From Myotis daubentonii (lineage: Eukaryota; Chordata; Mammalia; Chiroptera; Vespertilionidae): a stretch of 64,000 nt of DNA. Positions 46,701 to 57,775 of the stretch are shown piece by piece (positions within the stretch are counted from its first letter, which is position 1; each line of letters begins with the position of its first letter). The stretch spans positions 61,888,787 through 61,952,786 of the forward strand of contig NC_081842.1 in the NCBI RefSeq assembly GCF_963259705.1. Direction: 5' to 3'. The notes beneath the pieces were generated by a model that saw only the letters and a program-made list of their open reading frames with translations, made no database searches and had not been told where the DNA came from. Both the position numbers and the translations under genes were made by a program.

Positions 46701-48173
46701 CAAATGACCCACAAGAGGGAAGGTCTTACTGTATTTGCTGGGCATCATGGTATTTGGTGTGTCTTTTGACAAGGATCTTAAGATGGTCATCTCATAAGCA
46801 ACTGTCCAGCTTATAGGTGACTGTTTTGGTCCAGTTGTGATTCCTGGTACAATCACTTGTAGCCAGTGTGTGAATGAGATTCTGTGTCACAAACCATGGT
46901 GACCCATGTTTAGGGAACTGCTTTATTTTGCTTTCCCTGCAGGGAATTGTGGCTGTGGTGGTAATCATAAGGTCATGTCCATCATAACATTGCAAAACCC
47001 CATTCTGCTTTTGTGGCTTGCTTCTTTAAACAGCTAATTATAATCCATTACTCACTGAGTTTTCCAAAAGGACTTGCAAACACAAATGCCCACAGGAGTC
47101 AGGCAGGTGTAAATTGGGCTATATTGTAAAGTAAATAAGAAATGGTGGGGACTGTGGGGAGGTAGAGAGATCATGCTTTGTCTATGGAGCAGCACGAATA
47201 ATTTGTCACATGAATTGCCGGCCCAATGATACCAACTTAAAGATAAGCTGGCCATCTAGAGTTTTATGCTGTATAATTATAAGCTGTTCAAACTATTAAA
47301 AACTCTGAGAGGGTCATATAATATAGGCCAAGCAAAATATAGCCTTGCCAGACTATGGTCACCCCTGTAGGGGACTTTCTCATTGTACTAGAACACCTAT
47401 TCGTGAACTTGGATATGAACTCAGGAGAGGGAGGTAATAATAGGAGACTTGCTGAAGTGGATTCTAATCACATTCTCATCAAGCGTTCGGAGCTATTGCA
47501 GTCAACGTCACCCACATTCTAGGGATGAAGGGGCCCAGTAGGCAGATGTACATGCTTTCCGATGGTCGGAAAAGTGACAAAGGGAAGTGTCAATGTAGAA
47601 TATGGACATTTGCTCAGGACAAGGCTTCATGCTTCCCTCTGCACCTTATCGCATCTCTGGACCTGCTCTTTGGAACTACACCCGAGGGAATCATTTCTGT
47701 ACTCTAGTATTCTGGCGTGCTGTTTGCCCTTGGTATGCTTCCTGAGGAATGTTTAGGTTGAGGAGGAAAAGTCTGTGAGAAGGCACTGCAATAGCATGTA
47801 AAGGCGGACTATAATACCATGGAAATATAATATTCTCATACCATGAGGCATGTATGAGTGTCCATTGCTTCAGCCAGAAGATGAAGATATATAATTTTAT
47901 AGTAGCCTATTTTTGTATACCAACAATAAAGTACATTGTTTAATATGGCATAAAATGAAGTCAAGATGTGGCCATGATCTCATACATTAATTAATGTAGT
48001 TGACCAGTGCATAATAAAGCCATCTATATTGATTAACAAGATATTTACTCTTCAACTTAGTTTAGTACTGTGTTGATGACCAAAGCATACTTTAATGTCC
48101 TTTAACACAAACATTATTTTTAATTAAGATGGCAATGTTTTTTTAATCTCCTTTTAGCACTTTGTGTATTTTA
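46701..48173. other. Intron, no feature recognised
   Basis: Unique-looking. Confidence 0.5.
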
Positions 48174-49010
48174 TTTTAAATTCTTTATTTTTTAATGTAT
48201 TACATATCTATACTAATAAAAGGGCAATATGCTAATTATACCAGGATACCAGTCATCTTCCGACCGTCCGACTTCCTTCCAGACAAAGCCATGGTGGTGG
48301 GGGCCAAGGCGGAGGCGGTTAGGGGTGATCAGGCCAGCAGAGGAGGGCAGTTGGGGGTCATGAGGCCAGCAGGGGAGGGCAGTTGGGGGCCATGAGGCCA
48401 GCAGGGGAGGGCAGTTGGGGGCCATCAGGCCAGCAGGGGAGGGCAGTTGGGGGCCATCAGGCCAGCAGGGGAGTGGTAAGGCAGCGATCAAGCCGGTAGG
48501 CAGGCAAGTGGTTAGGAGCCAGTGGTCCCGGATTGGAGAGAGTGCAGGCTGGGCTGAGGGACCCCCCCCCCCACTGTGCACAAATTTCATGCACTGGGCT
48601 TCTAGTAGTATTATATATGTCTCCTTTTTCGCCCATTGACCTCTCCCTGCCCTCCCCACCCCCCAGCACATGCCCCCATCCCCCTAGTGTCTTGTCCATT
48701 GCTTATGCTTATATACATGCATACAAGTCCTTTGCTTAATCTCTTACCTTCCCCTTCCTCCCCTGCTTCCCTTTGAAGTTTGACGGTCTGTTTGATGCTT
48801 CTCTGTCTCTGGATCTATTTTTGTTCATCAGTTTATGTTGTTTATTATATTCCACAAATGAGTGAGATCATATGATATTTATCTTTCTTTGACTGGCTTA
48901 TTTGGCTTAACATAATGCTCTCCAGGTCCATCCATGCTGTTGCTAATGGTAAGAGTTCTTTCTTTTATATAGCAGTGTAGTATTCCATTGTGTAGATGTA
49001 CCACACAATT
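48174..49010 (-). mobile_element. L1 3' end, antisense, interrupted by a Helitron
   Basis: The 3' tail lies at 48174-48206 and the 3' UTR plus ORF2 terminus continue at 48606-49010 (ATTCCACAAATGAGTGAGAT; TCCATCCATGCTGTTGCTAA). The Helitron at 48207-48605 sits between. 5'-truncated. Confidence 0.83.
48207..48605 (+). mobile_element. Helitron inserted in an L1 3' end
   Basis: Starts TCTATACTAATAAAAG after an A and ends CACTGGGCTTCTAG before a T. The interior (about 48315-48480) holds about five tandem copies of a unit near 32 bp built on GGCCAGCAGGGGAGGGCAGT. The sequence on both sides belongs to one - strand L1 3' end, so the Helitron is the younger insertion. Confidence 0.87.
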
Positions 49011-50860
49011 GCAGTTTTTAAAATACAATGATATAATACAAATTATAAAGATAGATTATTTTACCTAATTAAAATTTGGTTAAAGTGTGAACATAAAGTG
49101 ATCTGTTTTAAAATTCACTGCCATATTAGAAACTTGTGATATTCTACAGTTTCCTTCAAAAAACAGAATTTTTATAATTTGAAATATATTTCAGTCTGAT
49201 GGGACCACAAAACTGTATTTGAATAGGTTAAATGAATTTTAACATACTTTTTATATGCAAGAAACAGTACCTATGAAGTCATAGGGGAATCATAAAAGCC
49301 AATAAACATTTTGTGGCTGCTGATGTTAACATGTTGGGTGAAAAGACAACATAGATCTTCCCAAATGCCATCAGATCCTTTTGATGCTTTGCTGAATACA
49401 TTCCCAGAGGGATGTATTTTGTCAGTTGGGCTGATCCTGAAACATGAGCACACACGTTCCACAGACATCAGCAAACACTCTACTTTGAAATCTCAGTTGG
49501 ATTGCTTGGGCCAGTTCTCATTCTGAACTTTCGGTGTTTTGGCTCTGATCCATAGGGGAGGTTTCTGTCCTTCTAGCATTCTCACTATAAAATATCCTTT
49601 GTTCTCTTGGCTATGTATCTAGTGTGTGGATGGTCCCTCTTAAGATTTTTAAGGATTCTTTGCTGCCAGCTTATTTTCTTCTAACATTTATCTCTTGGTC
49701 TGAGATATTGTGAATTTCTTTCTGCTTTAATTCTTGGGAAATAAGGGACTAAAAAAGAGTACAGACAACTGTTATATATGATTTCAACTCCTCAGAGGAA
49801 ACAAGGCTATGTGCTTATGTCTTTCATATTTAATTGCTAAGAATCATTCAGAATTCATGAGTTGACTTAATTTTTCTTGGGTGAAGTTACTAAGAAAAAC
49901 GCTGCCAATTCAGCTCTTAAATTGTGCATTTTACATGTAAATATTGCAAATTGCAAGATATTTTCAATGACTTTTAATCTGATATTTAGTATTAAAGTTT
50001 AAATTCTTGCATAGAATTTCAAACATGGAAATGCACTCTAAAAAGAAATAGGGCTTTTAGGTGTTTCTTTTCTTTTCTTTCTTTTTTTTTTGTAAGCTAG
50101 AAAAAAAAAAGTATGCATTTAAAATGTGAAAAACACCCATGTAATTCCTGCTTAGTCTTTCTAAGAAAGTTTTAATTGTACTTAATTGAATCAATATGTT
50201 AAATAGGAATGCTCAGACTCAATCACAAAGCAACTCCACTTTGTCTTCCATATCCCTTAAAATTTATTCAAGAACCAATTATTTCTGTAGATGTAAACTT
50301 TAGGTTACATAACTTTTTCTGATCACTCTGAGTTTTGAAATAGAGCAAAATAAGAAAATCTCAATTTATAAACAGAAATATATGTGTAGTTCTCAGAATG
50401 CCAGTGGTCCACTCTCTAGGAAATCAGAGGTCTACCTCCAGCTTCCTTTTATCGGAAGGCTCATTAGACAGCCATTTGGAGAGAATCTAAGATGACCCTG
50501 CACCGGCTCTTTATTCTGGGAATGTAGACCCTTTGGGTGGGAATGGTATGGTATTTACAGCACACCATAGGCACACCAGAGTTCTAATAAAAAATGCTCT
50601 CCATAAAGTCTCTTACAGATGTTTATTCCTGACCCATGTATTCTCTGTGTAGTCCTAAAAGTTTTATAGCCATCAAAATTATTTCTGAGAGATTTCTGAA
50701 AGCTAAAGAGCAGAACAGCATTTTTTAAAGAGTTAACTATTTGTATCTGTATGAGATTGAGGAGAGACGATACATTTACAAATAAATCGAGTTTTTATTG
50801 CTCAGTGCCAGTTCTGTTGGTACAGAAATATCACTTCACCCAAAAGATAATATCTATCTA
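49011..50860. other. Intron, no feature recognised
   Basis: AT-rich; short pyrimidine and A runs at 50065-50110 only. Confidence 0.5.
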
Positions 50861-51402
50861 TCTATATAAAAGCCTAAGTAACCTCCATGGTGTGCAGTGA
50901 CCACCAGGGGGCAGATGTTCAATGCAGGAGCAATGGTCAGAGCGCTCCCATAGCAGGAGTGCCACTCAGAGCTGACCGACCCATCCTGGCGAGCCACCAG
51001 CCCAGCGGCAGTAGTCATTGAAAATATCTTGCAATCACTCCCCGCCATCACCCCCACTTCCTCAGTAGTCCTTCAGGTCCAATCTCTGGAGAACGGGCCA
51101 GGTACTGATGGACCAGTGCTGCCTGCACGATCCTGACAGCACAGCCAGCCTCTTGGAAGCCCTTGGAAGCCGAGGCCACTTCCCCTCCCTAGATGCCCTG
51201 CAAGGAAGAAACAATATAAAAGCAGCCACCAGGTGGCTCCCGACAACCAGCACGAATGTCAGCGGGGTGGATCCAGATCCAGGGCCTGCAAGGGTGTCCC
51301 ACCACTCACTTGGAGGGCTGATCGCGTCCTGGTTCCTCCCTCCCTCACCCCTCCGCCCCTCGGGACCCCACCCATGCACGAATTCATGAACCGGGCCTCT
51401 AG
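50861..51402 (+). mobile_element. Helitron (HeliBat-type)
   Basis: Begins TCTATATAAAAGCC after an A and a short TATC repeat, and ends at a terminal inverted sequence (near 51376-51390) plus GGGCCTCTAG, followed by a T. The motif CCACCAGGGGGCAG lies at 50901-50914. Frames in the interior (51062-51389) are unlike any protein I know and overlap on both strands. Confidence 0.87.
50901..50914 (+). promoter_or_regulatory. CTCF-core-like motif in a Helitron
   Basis: CCACCAGGGGGCAG, 40 bp from the Helitron 5' end, the same relative place as in other copies. Confidence 0.45.
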
Positions 51403-53029
51403 TAGGTAATAATATCAGTTTTCTGAGATATGGTCTGTGGAATACATTGGTGTGGTAGAAAACCTATTTTATTGGAAATCAGAAAATGCAGGTCTCAATC
51501 TTAAGACCTTTGCTATCTCTTTGGACCCTAGTATTTTCATGTGGAAATTGAATTCGATCAATTCAGCAGTGTGCATTTATTGAGTTTTTGTTGAGTGTTT
51601 ACAGTAATGGAGAAATGCACTGTACACTAAGTGAAGGTCTTAAATAATCACACTAATGAAAGTATGATTACGAGTTTGGATAGTGTCCAGAATGAAAGGA
51701 GCAGTGCCTTATGAGACCCAGCCTAGGCTGAGGCTCTTCCATGAGAAGGTAATGCTTGAGCTAGTATGAAGGACAAGTAGGAGGTCACCAAGTAAAGGGA
51801 TTGGGCTGAGCAACAGAGCAAATCAGACAAAAGGAAACAGAGGACAGAGCAGAGGCTCTGACTGAAGAAGTCAAGAGAAATTTAGTCTGTAAAATGGACC
51901 AGATTTGATCAAGGATTGGGTTTGGGAGGTGATGAGAGAGTGAAGGAATCAAGAAAGATTTCTGAATAGAAATTGAGAACATGATGATTGGTCCAGCCAC
52001 TCACTAATGGTAGGGGACACTCGAAAGGAGCCAGATAAATAGTGGGGGCAGGCACAGAGGGGAAGATCAAGTTTCATCTTGAACAAGTTGACTTGAGGTG
52101 CCTTTGAGATAGCTACATAGAGATGTCTAAAAGGCAGTTGGATATAAGAAGAGAGGTTTGTGGTGAGAGAAGTTTGGAAGCCATTGTCATGTATATAAGA
52201 ATTGGAGCCATGATGATGGATGAGTCTGTAGAGAGAGTTCAGAATTAGAAGGCAGCCATTTAATAGCCATGCAGAGAAGGGTGAAACAGCAAGAGAGACA
52301 GAAGTTTTCTGTGATCTAGAAAGAAAGCCAGAGTAAATGATGCCATTGAAGCTAAGGGAAACGTGTTTCAAGAAGGAGGGGGCACGGTCATTACTGTTCG
52401 ATGCTCCTGAGAGTCCAAGAATGATCACAAGAGTCGTGAAGGCATCAGGAGGTCTCTGGGAAACCTAGGGAGAACTCTATTTAAGAAGAGGTAGTGGCAG
52501 GGGTGCATTAGAGATGGAGTAGAGGAGTATCTATGGAGAGAGTGAGTATGGACAACTCTCACGAAAAGATTAATGATATATCAGAGAGAGGGCAGTCGCT
52601 GGAGAGGACTGTGGAGTGGAGGGAGGGGGGGATTTTTATTTTTTAAAAGTGGAAATACTTGAGGATGTTTAAATGCTACCAGGAAGGCTCCAGAGCAGTG
52701 GGAGAGATTGAAGCTGCACGAGAGGGAGCAGTCTCTGATAAGGTTGCTAAGGAGGCCTAGAGGATGGATTATAACATGTATGCTCAGATGAGTTCCTTTA
52801 ATCTAACAGGAGAGAGGAAGAAGAGGATGAGGCAGATCAAAGCTGATTTGTATCTTTGGAAGCAGGAAGTTGAAAGGGGGTTTCCATCTGATGGCTTGAC
52901 ATATAAGTCCATACTAGTTTTACATTTTGTGATTGTTTGATATAGTATTGATAATAATAACATGTATGGACTGATTTTTGTGTGCTGGTTATGTGTGGTA
53001 TAATATATGATCTGTATAGATACATTCCT
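51403..53029. other. Intron, purine-rich probable ancient repeat
   Basis: 51560-52830 is strongly purine-biased on + with many AGGA/GAGA motifs and reads like an old interspersed repeat, family unidentified. A MIR-like patch lies at 51455-51560. Confidence 0.4.
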
Positions 53030-53200
53030 AGGATTTGAATCCAGGACTTACCATTTCCTATGTGTCCTTGAGCTGGTTTTGATTCTCTCTGGGTCTCAGT
53101 TTCTTCTGTAAAATGGGGATAAGATACATTATAAGATTAAATGTAGAAGTGTATGTATATGTTTATGTATAGTGCTTAAAGTGGACTTGATATTTGGCCA
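53030..53200 (+). mobile_element. MIR SINE relic
   Basis: GATTTGAATCCAGGACTTAC, CTCTCTGGGTCTCAGTTTCT and TGTAAAATGGGGATAAGA. Confidence 0.75.
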
Positions 53201-53324
53201 GTGTGCCCTAAACGTTAGCTAGCAATAGCCCAACGGTAGTATTCATCGTCAGCCATCAGCATCTGGCACTGCCCTTATCATTTCCTTTGGATGATGTGCT
53301 GGTGGTATTTAGCCTTGTTGAGCA

Positions 53325-53425
53325 GATGAAGCAACAATCAGAGATTAAGTGATTTATTTGGAGCCACACAGCTAAATAGATGAAAGAGCCAGATTTCAAA
53401 CTAGATCTGTCCAGCTACAGACTAC
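53325..53425 (-). mobile_element. MIR fragment, antisense
   Basis: AGATTAAGTGATTTATTTGG and AGCCACACAGCTAAATAGAT are the reverse of the MIR core. Confidence 0.6.
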
Positions 53426-53714
53426 ACTTTTACAAGTTCTGAAAGCAGCTTATCTAGAATATTTCTTCTGTAGTTCCCTTGATACTTGTAAGCTCAGGAT
53501 TAACCTAACATAAAGATGTGAAGTTGATGCAGCTGAAGTCAGTCTTTCATAGCTTCTCCCTGCCATCCCCCCACCCTAGAGGCTTGCTCTCCACCAGCAG
53601 ACCTGCTCTGCTTTCCCCAGGTCCCACCCCTGTCCTGCAAAGCTACTCTTCTGAAATCCTTCCATATAGTGGTAGTTTTCTTCCCCATCTACATCTTTCT
53701 CATTCATTAATTTA

Positions 53715-54106
53715 CGAGAGGCCCGGTGCACGAAATTCCTGCACGGGCAGGGGGGCGGGGGGCGGTGTTGTCCCTCACCCGAGCCTGCACCCTCTCACAA
53801 TCCGGGACTGCTGGCTCCTAACTGTTCACCTGCCTGCTTGCCTGACGGCCCCTAACCATTCTGCCTGCCTGATCACCCCTAACCACTCTGCCTGCCTGCC
53901 TGATTGCCCCTAACCTCTCTGCCTGCCTGATCACCCCTAACCACTCGCCTGCCTGCCTGATTGCCCCTAACCGCTCGCCTGCCTGCCTGGTCACATCTAA
54001 CCACGTCTGCCTCAGCCCCCACTGCTGTGGTTTTGTCCAGAATGATGTCCGGAAGGTTGTTTGGCTGTACAGTCTAATTAGCATGTTACACTTTTATTAT
54101 TATAGA
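53715..54106 (-). mobile_element. Helitron (HeliBat-type)
   Basis: On the - strand it begins TCTATAATAATAAAAG at 54106 and ends at the hairpin and GGGCCTCTCG at 53715; the expected CTAG has become CTCG by one substitution. The interior (53819-54000) is a minisatellite of the CTGCCTGCCTGATTGCCCCT type. It ends 180 bp from the tail of the HAL1. Confidence 0.85.
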
Positions 54107-54366
54107 TATTGGCCATTTTTTACTTTTAAAATTTGTATCAAAGATTGTATGAGTTCAGTTGGAAATGAGTGATTTGAGGGTGGAGGATATATATTCTCCT
54201 GGGGAGGTTAAGTGGAGAACATTCCCTTCCTTGGAGTATGATCAGAAGCATGAAATGATGGAGGTTTTGTCACCAGTTTGGCTTTTACACTTATTCTTTT
54301 TTTTTAAATATATTTTTTATTGATTAAGATATTACATATGTGTCCTTGTCCCCACGTTACCCTCTA

Positions 54367-54410
54367 CCCCCCCCCCCCCCCGCTCATGCCCTCACCCCCC
54401 CCCCCCCCCC
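54367..54410. repeat. Paired poly-C runs in the HAL1 3' UTR
   Basis: Two C runs of about 15 and 17 bases (G runs on the element strand) separated by a GCTCATGCCCTCA-like spacer. Matches the G-rich 3' UTR common to L1. Confidence 0.9.
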
Positions 54411-54675
54411 GTTGTCTGTGTCCATTGGTTAGGCCTATATGCTTGCATAAAAGTTCTTTGGTTGATCTTTCCCCCTTACCCCACCCCTCCCCTCCCTTCC
54501 CTCCAAGGCCCGACAGTCCAATCAATGCCTCTCCATCTCTGGATCAGTCCTTGTTCATCAGTTTATGTTGTTCATTATATTCCACAAATGAGTGAGATCC
54601 TGTGGTATTTATCCGCTCTCCAGTTCCATCCATGCTGTGGCAAATGGTAAGAGTTCCTTTTTCTTCTTCCTCTTC

Positions 54676-55542
54676 TTAAAGAATACCTTTCAGCATTTCA
54701 TATAATGTTGGTTTGGTGGTGATGAACTCCTTTAGCTTTTTCTTATCCGTGAAGCTCTTTATCTGACCTTCTATTCTGAATGGTAGCTTTGCTGGATAAA
54801 GTAATCTTGGTTGCAGGTTCTTGCTATTCATCACTTTGAATATTTCTTGCCACTCTCTTCTGGCCTGCATGGTTTCTGTTGAGAAATCAGCTGACAGTCT
54901 TATGGGTACTCCCTTGTAGGTAACTGACTGTCTTTCTCTTGCTGCTTTTAAGATTCTCTCTTTGTCTTTTGCCCTTGGCATTTTAATTATGATGTGTCTT
55001 GGTGTGGTCCTCTTTGGATTCCTTTTGTTTGGTGTTCTCTGTGCTTCCTGGACTTGTAAGTCCATTTCTTTCACCAGGTAGGGGAAGTTTTCTGTCATTA
55101 TTTCTTCAAAAAGGTTTTCAATATCTTGCCCTCTCTCTCCTTCTGGTACCCCTATAATTCTGATGTTGGTACGCTTGAAGCTGTCCCAGAGGTTCCTTAC
55201 ACTATCTTCATATTTTTGGAATCTCTTTTCTTTTTTCTTTTTCGGTTGGGTATTTTTTGTTTCTTTGTATTTCAAATCTTTGACTTGATTCTTGGGATCC
55301 TCTTGTCTGCTGTTGGATCTCTGTAAATTATTCTTTATTTCAGTCAGTGTATGCTTAATTTCTAGTTGGTCCTTTTTCATGTCCTCCATGGTCTCACTAT
55401 ACTTATTGAGGGATTCATTAAATTTATCGGCGGTTTCCATAAAATTCTTGAAAAACCTTATAAACGTGGCCTTGAACTCTATATCCAGTCGTTTGCTTTC
55501 CTCCATTTCTGCCATTTGTGACCTGTTTCTTTGTCTCCGCAT
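54676..55542 (-). CDS. HAL1 ORF1p, L1-type RNA-binding protein (288 aa, intact)
   Basis: An uninterrupted 288-codon frame. Known L1 ORF1p is a trimeric cytoplasmic nucleic-acid chaperone that coats its own RNA. Visible here: a basic N-terminus (MRRQRNRSQ), a heptad-like coiled coil over about residues 35-95 (KKDQLEIKHTLTEIKNNL), a lysine-rich linker, an RRM-like region from about 130 to 215 (NIRIIGVPEGE; RHIIIKMPRAKDKERILKAA) and the C-terminal domain to the end (ARREWQEIFKVMNSKN; LLYPAKLPF). It is shorter than the roughly 338 residues of human L1 ORF1p, partly because it stops early at LKGIL. The start chosen is the first ATG of the frame, equivalent to the ATG at 7873 in the other copy. Any trans function is unproven. 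Confidence 0.88.
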   Translation of the reverse strand: MRRQRNRSQMAEMEESKRLDIEFKATFIRFFKNFMETADKFNESLNKYSETMEDMKKDQLEIKHTLTEIKNNLQRSNSRQEDPKNQVKDLKYKETKNTQPKKKKEKRFQKYEDSVRNLWDSFKRTNIRIIGVPEGERGQDIENLFEEIMTENFPYLVKEMDLQVQEAQRTPNKRNPKRTTPRHIIIKMPRAKDKERILKAARERQSVTYKGVPIRLSADFSTETMQARREWQEIFKVMNSKNLQPRLLYPAKLPFRIEGQIKSFTDKKKLKEFITTKPTLYEMLKGIL

Positions 55543-56599
55543 TTTGGCTGCTTCCCTGTGTTGATAGAGTGGCCCTGCGCACCAGGTGTCCTGTAGGGCC
55601 CAGTGGCTCAGCCTCCCCAGTTACCTGAGGTGGACACTCTTGGTGCACTCTTGGTGCCTTGGTTGTTGTAGGATCACTGGGAGGAATTGACCTCCAGGCC
55701 AATTGGCTGTGAAAATCAGCTGTGTTTGGAGTGGGAGAACTTCTGTGCTGAAGACACCCTTCTGGGGCAAGACTTGCTTCAGTGGGGCTTTGGTGCTCAC
55801 TGAGTCTGCTCCCGGAGTGTGTCCCTTATGGATCTGAGGGGTTGCAATCTGACCACTGGGTACAGTGGCTCCTGGATCTAAGGAGGTGCTAATTCAGCCT
55901 CTGCCTGAGGCCACACAGCAGGAGCCACGAAGAGGCTCAGCTGTGAAGCAATGCAAGCCGATGCGGGGCCTTGGGCCTTCTCTTGGAAGTTCCAGGTCTG
56001 CCTGGCTCAGCTGCAGTTAGGTAATTATCAGTTTGCAAAGGGCCGGTACATTCACATGCAAAAGCCTCTGCTGCAGCCTGGGTGGGGCGGGGTCTCAGGG
56101 AATCAAAGGGCGGAGCAAAGAGCTATGGCTGATTCTCCGCCCAGCCCTAAGGAGTCCCGAGTCTCAGTGACCCGATAATTACTGCAAGCACCTCTGAGGG
56201 AAAGCCGCCCTCAAGTTCGCCCGCTGCCCAACAGTGCAGCTTCTCCCGGTATGAGTCCTGGGTCCCCAGAGACTTCCAGGAACCAGAGTTCAGAGCAGTC
56301 GGGAGCTTGTGATTCAAAAAGACAGCCGCGTCCTCAGGTGCCACCCGCTTTCCGCGGGCGCGCGAGCTGCCGTACCTCTGCACTTCACCTCCGCAGCTCC
56401 TCTGGCTCTCCCTGTGCTTTTCTTTCCTTCTAGTTGTAGAATTTACACTCAGCCAGCGTTCCTGTTGTTCTGGATGATGTCTGCTCTGTCCTTTGAGGTG
56501 TTTTTCAATTGTTGTGGGAGGCGGCAGTTTCCCGGTGTTTATCTATGCCACCATCTTAGTTTCTCCCCTACACTTATTCTTAAAAACATCTCCATGGCA

Positions 56600-57021
56600 T
56601 CCTATATAATAAAAGGGTAATATGCAAATAGACTGAATGGCAGAAAAACCGAACAACTAATCAAAGCATAATATGCTAATGATATGCCGAGGCTGCTCAA
56701 CCAGTCTCTATGACGTGCACTGACCACCAGGGGGCAGATGCTCCGACTGGTAGGCTAGCTTGCTGCTGGGGTGCGGGCGATTGGGACTGAGCAAGATGGG
56801 TTGGACATGCCCTGGAACCCTCCCGTAGTCCCTCCCCAGTTGGCCAATCTCCCACATCTCTCCCTGGTCCTGATTGTGCACCTGTGGGTCCCTAGGCCTG
56901 GTTTGCACTCTCTCGCAATCCGGGACCCCTTGGGGAATGTCGGAGAGCTGGTTGCAACCCAATCCCGCAGGCCAGGCCGAGTGACCCCACTGGTGCATGA
57001 ATTTGTGCACTGGGCCTCTAG
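56600..57021 (+). mobile_element. Helitron (HeliBat-type, non-autonomous)
   Basis: Starts TCCTATATAATAAAAGGG immediately after a host A and ends with a 3' hairpin (56993-57010, arms GTGCA/TGCAC) followed by GGGCCTCTAG. Rolling-circle Helitrons insert between A and T, begin TC and end CTRR, which this copy satisfies. No Rep/helicase ORF. Contains a CTCF-core-like motif at 56724-56737. It lies 18 bp beyond the target duplication of the HAL1 and abuts the next Helitron unit. Confidence 0.88.
56724..56737 (+). promoter_or_regulatory. CTCF-core-like motif in a Helitron
   Basis: CCACCAGGGGGCAG within the first unit of the three-Helitron array. Confidence 0.45.
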
Positions 57022-57775
57022 TCTACACTAATAAAAGACAAACATGCAAATTGACCATACCTCTGCTATGCCTTAAGCCACGCCCACCAGCCAATCAGAG
57101 CAACTAAATGCAAATTGACCGTACAATTGCTATGCCTTGAGCCACGCCCACCAGCCAATCAGAGCGACTATATGCAAATGAACCCAACCAAGATGGCGGC
57201 TGGCAGCCACGGAGCTGGAGCAAGCAGGAGGATTGGTTGCCCCAGTGATGGAGAAAGCCAAGCTTCCTGCCTGCCGCGGCTGGCTCTGAGCTCCACTCAA
57301 AGCAACAAAGTTTCAATTATAGAAGATAAACCCCAGATGACTGCTTTCAGCAGTCCATCGCCACGGAGCTGGAGTGAGCAGGAGGCTTGGGTTGCCCCTG
57401 GCGATGGAGGAAGCCAAGCTTCCCTCCCGCCCACCCTGGCTGGCTCTGAGCTCCTCTCAAGGCTACAAAGTTTCAATTATAGAAGGTAAATAAATCCCAG
57501 AATAAAAAAAGAAAAAAGAAAAAAAGGGAGAGGCTGGGAGCTTCCGTCGCCGGGGGGGCTTGGCCAGCCTGAAAATGGCCCTCAGCCCCTCACCCAGAAT
57601 GGCCAGGCACCCCAGTGGGGACCCCCCCCCCACCCTAAAGGGGGTGTGACCAGCCTGAAAACAGCCATCAGCCCCTCACCCAGGCTGGCCAGGCACCTCA
57701 GCGTGACCCCCCCACCCTGATCTGGGACACCCTTCAGGGCAAACTAGCCAGCCTCCCCCCTGCACCAGGCCTCTA
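57022..57775 (+). mobile_element. Helitron unit, middle of head-to-tail array
   Basis: Begins TCTACACTAATAAAAG directly after the CTAG of the previous unit and ends CACCAGGCCTCTA directly before the TCCTATATAATAAAAG start of the next. Inside are two tandem copies of a segment of about 75 bp (57044-57180, each with GCCACGCCCACCAGCCAATC) and two copies of a segment of about 130 bp (about 57195-57325 and 57345-57490, each ending in a RTTTCAATTATAGAAG-like stretch). No ORF of note. Confidence 0.75.

Larger units (their letters stand above)
54299..56568 (-). mobile_element. Full-length HAL1 with intact ORF1
   Basis: On the - strand it runs from a 5' UTR start near 56568 (5' UTR homologous to the element at 7168), through an uninterrupted ORF1 (55542-54676), a short purine-rich linker (about 54650-54675), then a fragment resembling the 3' end of L1 ORF2 plus L1 3' UTR (54417-54650), two poly-G runs (poly-C on +) and the A tail (poly-T at 54299-54306). 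A 13-bp target duplication TACACTTATTCTT flanks it at 54286-54298 and 56569-56581. There is no ORF2. Its 3' part differs from that of the + strand HAL1, so the two belong to different subfamilies or arose by separate ORF2 deletions. Confidence 0.85.

Noticed and set aside
48213..48671. 152-codon open frame on -
   Set aside because: Translation of the Helitron minisatellite; the repeat period explains the open frame.
54714..55326. Frames on + across the HAL1
   Set aside because: They are shadows of ORF1 on the other strand.
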